From NCBI GenBank assembly GCA_022576105.1, contig JACZRM010000113.1:1-6069 (forward strand): a stretch of 6,069 nt of DNA. The letters are read 5' to 3'. Below the pieces are notes generated by a model. It worked only from the letters and a program-made list of their open reading frames with translations. It did not search any database and was not told where the DNA came from. Shown here one piece after another: positions 4,747-6,069 of the stretch. The number at the start of each line of letters is the position of its first letter. Position 1 is the first letter of the stretch. The translations under genes were made by a program, and so were the position numbers. This stretch comes from Chloroflexota bacterium. Lineage in GTDB: Bacteria > Chloroflexota > Dehalococcoidia > UBA3495.

Positions 4747-5721
4747 TTGACCGCCCAACAAACCCGACGCAAAAGCATTGTACTGGTGACCACCGCGGAC
4801 ACCGACATTCTGACCGCAGACCGGTCGGTTGCGGAGCTGAACGCCCCCAATTTCCCCCAGGTAGCAGCCTTCAATCCGGTCGCATTGTCGGGAGAATCGG
4901 CCCGGGCGGAATTGCTGCAGGCCGTCGCCGACGCGGGAGTGGTGGTGCTTCGATTGTTGGGCGGCAAAAGCTCCATGCCGGAGGTTTTTGATTCGGTGGT
5001 GGAAACTTGCCATTCCCGGGGTATACCTTTGATCGCCTGCCCCGGCCATCAGGAATGGGACGAAGACCTGATCACCGCCTGCTCCGTGCCGGTTGCCGAA
5101 CTGGAAACCGTGTTTTCCTATCTGATGCGCGGCGGCGTCCAGAACTTCCAAAACCTTTTTCTGTTCCTCAGCGACACCTATCTGGACACCACCTACGGAC
5201 ACGAGGCCCCGGAGCCGGTGCCCTGGGAAGGCATCTACCACCCGGAGGTCCATAGCGGCATTGACATCGACAGCTACATTCAGCAGCGGTTCCAGCCGGA
5301 CCGCCCTGGTATCGGTCTGCTGTTTTACCGGGCGCATTGGATGAGCGGCAACCTGCAGTTCATCGACGATATAATCCGCGCTTTAGAATCTCAAAATGTC
5401 AACGTGCTGCCGGTTTTTTCCTTCAGTTTGAAGCACAACCCAGAGGAAGAGGGCGAGGGCAGCCGCACCCTGACCGAGTATATGCTGGACGCCGACGGCG
5501 TTCCCAGAGTAGATTGCATCGTCAACACCATGGGCCTGGCCATGAGCGATCTCAGCCAGGAAGCGGCGACTATCGCCTCGGGCTGGTCGGTGGACTTCCT
5601 GAACCAGATGGATGTTCCGGTGATCCAGGGAATCGTCAGCACCGGCACCCAAGAAGAATGGCGGGAGAGTTCGCTAGGGGAATCATACGCGAAAATGCGG
5701 GACGATATTCACGACGACTGA
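4747..5721 (+). CDS. cobN: Cobaltochelatase subunit CobN, N-terminal fragment (broken at about 5677)
   Basis: CobN is the large subunit of the ATP-dependent chelatase that inserts cobalt into the corrin ring (hydrogenobyrinate a,c-diamide in the aerobic route) and is normally around 1200 residues or more. Here the ORF has 324. Recognisable CobN segments are VVVLRLLGGKSSMPE (65-79), the GIPLIACPGHQEWD region (92-105), LFYRAHWMSGN (192-202) with NVLPVFSFSLK (219-229), and PVIQGIVSTGTQEEWRESSLG (291-311). After Gly311 the expected continuation (SPxDxAMxVxLPE-type sequence) is absent. Thirteen unrelated residues ending in DDIHDD lead to TGA. The start is TTG at 4747, with GGAGAGG (4731-4737) 9 bases before it; no better start fits. 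The product cannot be a working chelatase unless the break is an assembly artefact. It shares the riboswitch-controlled transcript with cbiE. Confidence 0.88.
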   Translation: MTAQQTRRKSIVLVTTADTDILTADRSVAELNAPNFPQVAAFNPVALSGESARAELLQAVADAGVVVLRLLGGKSSMPEVFDSVVETCHSRGIPLIACPGHQEWDEDLITACSVPVAELETVFSYLMRGGVQNFQNLFLFLSDTYLDTTYGHEAPEPVPWEGIYHPEVHSGIDIDSYIQQRFQPDRPGIGLLFYRAHWMSGNLQFIDDIIRALESQNVNVLPVFSFSLKHNPEEEGEGSRTLTEYMLDADGVPRVDCIVNTMGLAMSDLSQEAATIASGWSVDFLNQMDVPVIQGIVSTGTQEEWRESSLGESYAKMRDDIHDD

Positions 5722-5731
5722 AGGTGTGCCG

Positions 5732-6069
5732 ATGGCGTCGGGTGCGTGGCCGACAGCAAATGTTGCTGTCTATATGCCGTTCACAGTGCATGACGACTTC
5801 CCCGTCAAGCAGTTGCGATTTGCCAATGGCTCTACCGTATCTGGCAATGTTGATATTGGTGTTTACGACAGTGATGCAGACGGACTACCACGAACACGCC
5901 TAATATCTGCGGGTTCCACCGGTCAAACAGATACATTCGATATTCAGCTTTTCAACGTCGCAACAACAACGTTAGTGGCTGCGCTGTATTATGTAGCGGG
6001 AGTGCTTGATAATACGACAGGGCAGGCGTTCAGTTTCGCTGCGCCGATGAACACCGGATTTGGGTTGGT
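5732..6069 (+). CDS. Phage tail/fibre-like structural protein, N-terminal part (3' partial)
   Basis: An open frame of 112 codons runs from ATG 5732 off the end of the window. AAGG (5721-5724), overlapping the preceding TGA, supplies a ribosome site 7 bases before the start. The translation begins MASGAWPTANVAVYMPFTV and continues with NGSTVSGNVDIGVYDSDADG (about residues 36-55), STGQT, and AALYYVAGVLDNTTG (about 87-101). Short beta strands rich in Gly, Thr, Asn and Val, with this AWPTAN...VDIGVYD...STGQ...YY order, resemble beta-sandwich domains of phage tail, fibre or collar proteins, as far as I recall. This is a pattern judgement, not a database match. GC is lower than in the cobN fragment: by hand count 28 of 60 at 5941-6000 against 35 of 60 at 5581-5640. 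Nothing links it to cobalamin synthesis. Confidence 0.6.
   Translation, partial: MASGAWPTANVAVYMPFTVHDDFPVKQLRFANGSTVSGNVDIGVYDSDADGLPRTRLISAGSTGQTDTFDIQLFNVATTTLVAALYYVAGVLDNTTGQAFSFAAPMNTGFGL

Noticed and set aside
4738..5337. A 199-codon open frame on the minus strand
   Set aside because: It is antisense to the cobN fragment, whose motifs are clear, and has no recognisable motifs or ribosome site.
5337..5903. A 188-codon plus-strand frame spanning the cobN break
   Set aside because: The translation is Arg/Gly/Gln-rich shadow sequence within cobN and then runs out of frame with the 5732 ORF. It does not continue CobN, so it does not explain the break as a simple frameshift.
1..6069. CRISPR array, tRNA, rRNA or insertion sequence
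   Set aside because: No regularly spaced repeats, no cloverleaf or rRNA motifs and no transposase-like frame were seen on either strand.

Overview
The window is one stretch of moderately GC-rich bacterial DNA with a gene cut off at each end. There are no rRNA or tRNA genes and no CRISPR array. The gene set is a molybdenum hydroxylase with a MoaD-like protein, a lone sugar-dehydrogenase-type oxidoreductase, and a B12-riboswitch-controlled cbiE-cobN pair. Together with intergenic palindromes of a type I associate from memory with environmental Chloroflexota (Dehalococcoidia/SAR202-like) genomes, this suggests such an organism. The taxonomic call is an inference of modest confidence.

Left part (1-1142): the C-terminal part of a xanthine dehydrogenase/aldehyde oxidase-type molybdenum-binding subunit, followed 16 bases later by an 89-residue MoaD/ThiS-like sulfur carrier ending in Gly-Gly, then a strong hairpin. 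Middle left (1143-2371): a broken region. It holds an ArsR-type regulator that lacks its DNA-binding half, a tandem 13-base repeat exactly at its apparent start, a long imperfect palindrome, a 70-residue protein of unknown function whose ribosome binding site sits in a hairpin, a terminator-like hairpin, and two REP-like palindromes in a 332-base gene-free stretch.

Centre (2372-3486): a Gfo/Idh/MocA oxidoreductase on the minus strand, with a clear promoter and a GTG start behind an AGGAGG site. Between its promoter and the next gene lie a degenerate palindromic repeat and then a complete regulatory unit: a sigma-70-type promoter, a cobalamin riboswitch aptamer with canonical B12 box, and an intrinsic terminator.

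Right part (4057-6069): the riboswitch leads into cbiE (precorrin/cobalt-precorrin methyltransferase) and, 18 bases after it, cobN (cobaltochelatase large subunit). Both serve cobalamin synthesis, so excess B12 would be expected to stop their transcription. cobN is broken: CobN-like sequence ends abruptly near base 5677, after about 310 of an expected 1200 or so residues. It is followed by 13 unrelated residues, a stop, and then a new reading frame from 5732 that resembles a phage tail/fibre-type structural protein and has visibly lower GC. This junction is either a real insertion or recombination event or an assembly chimera, and it is the point most in need of checking.
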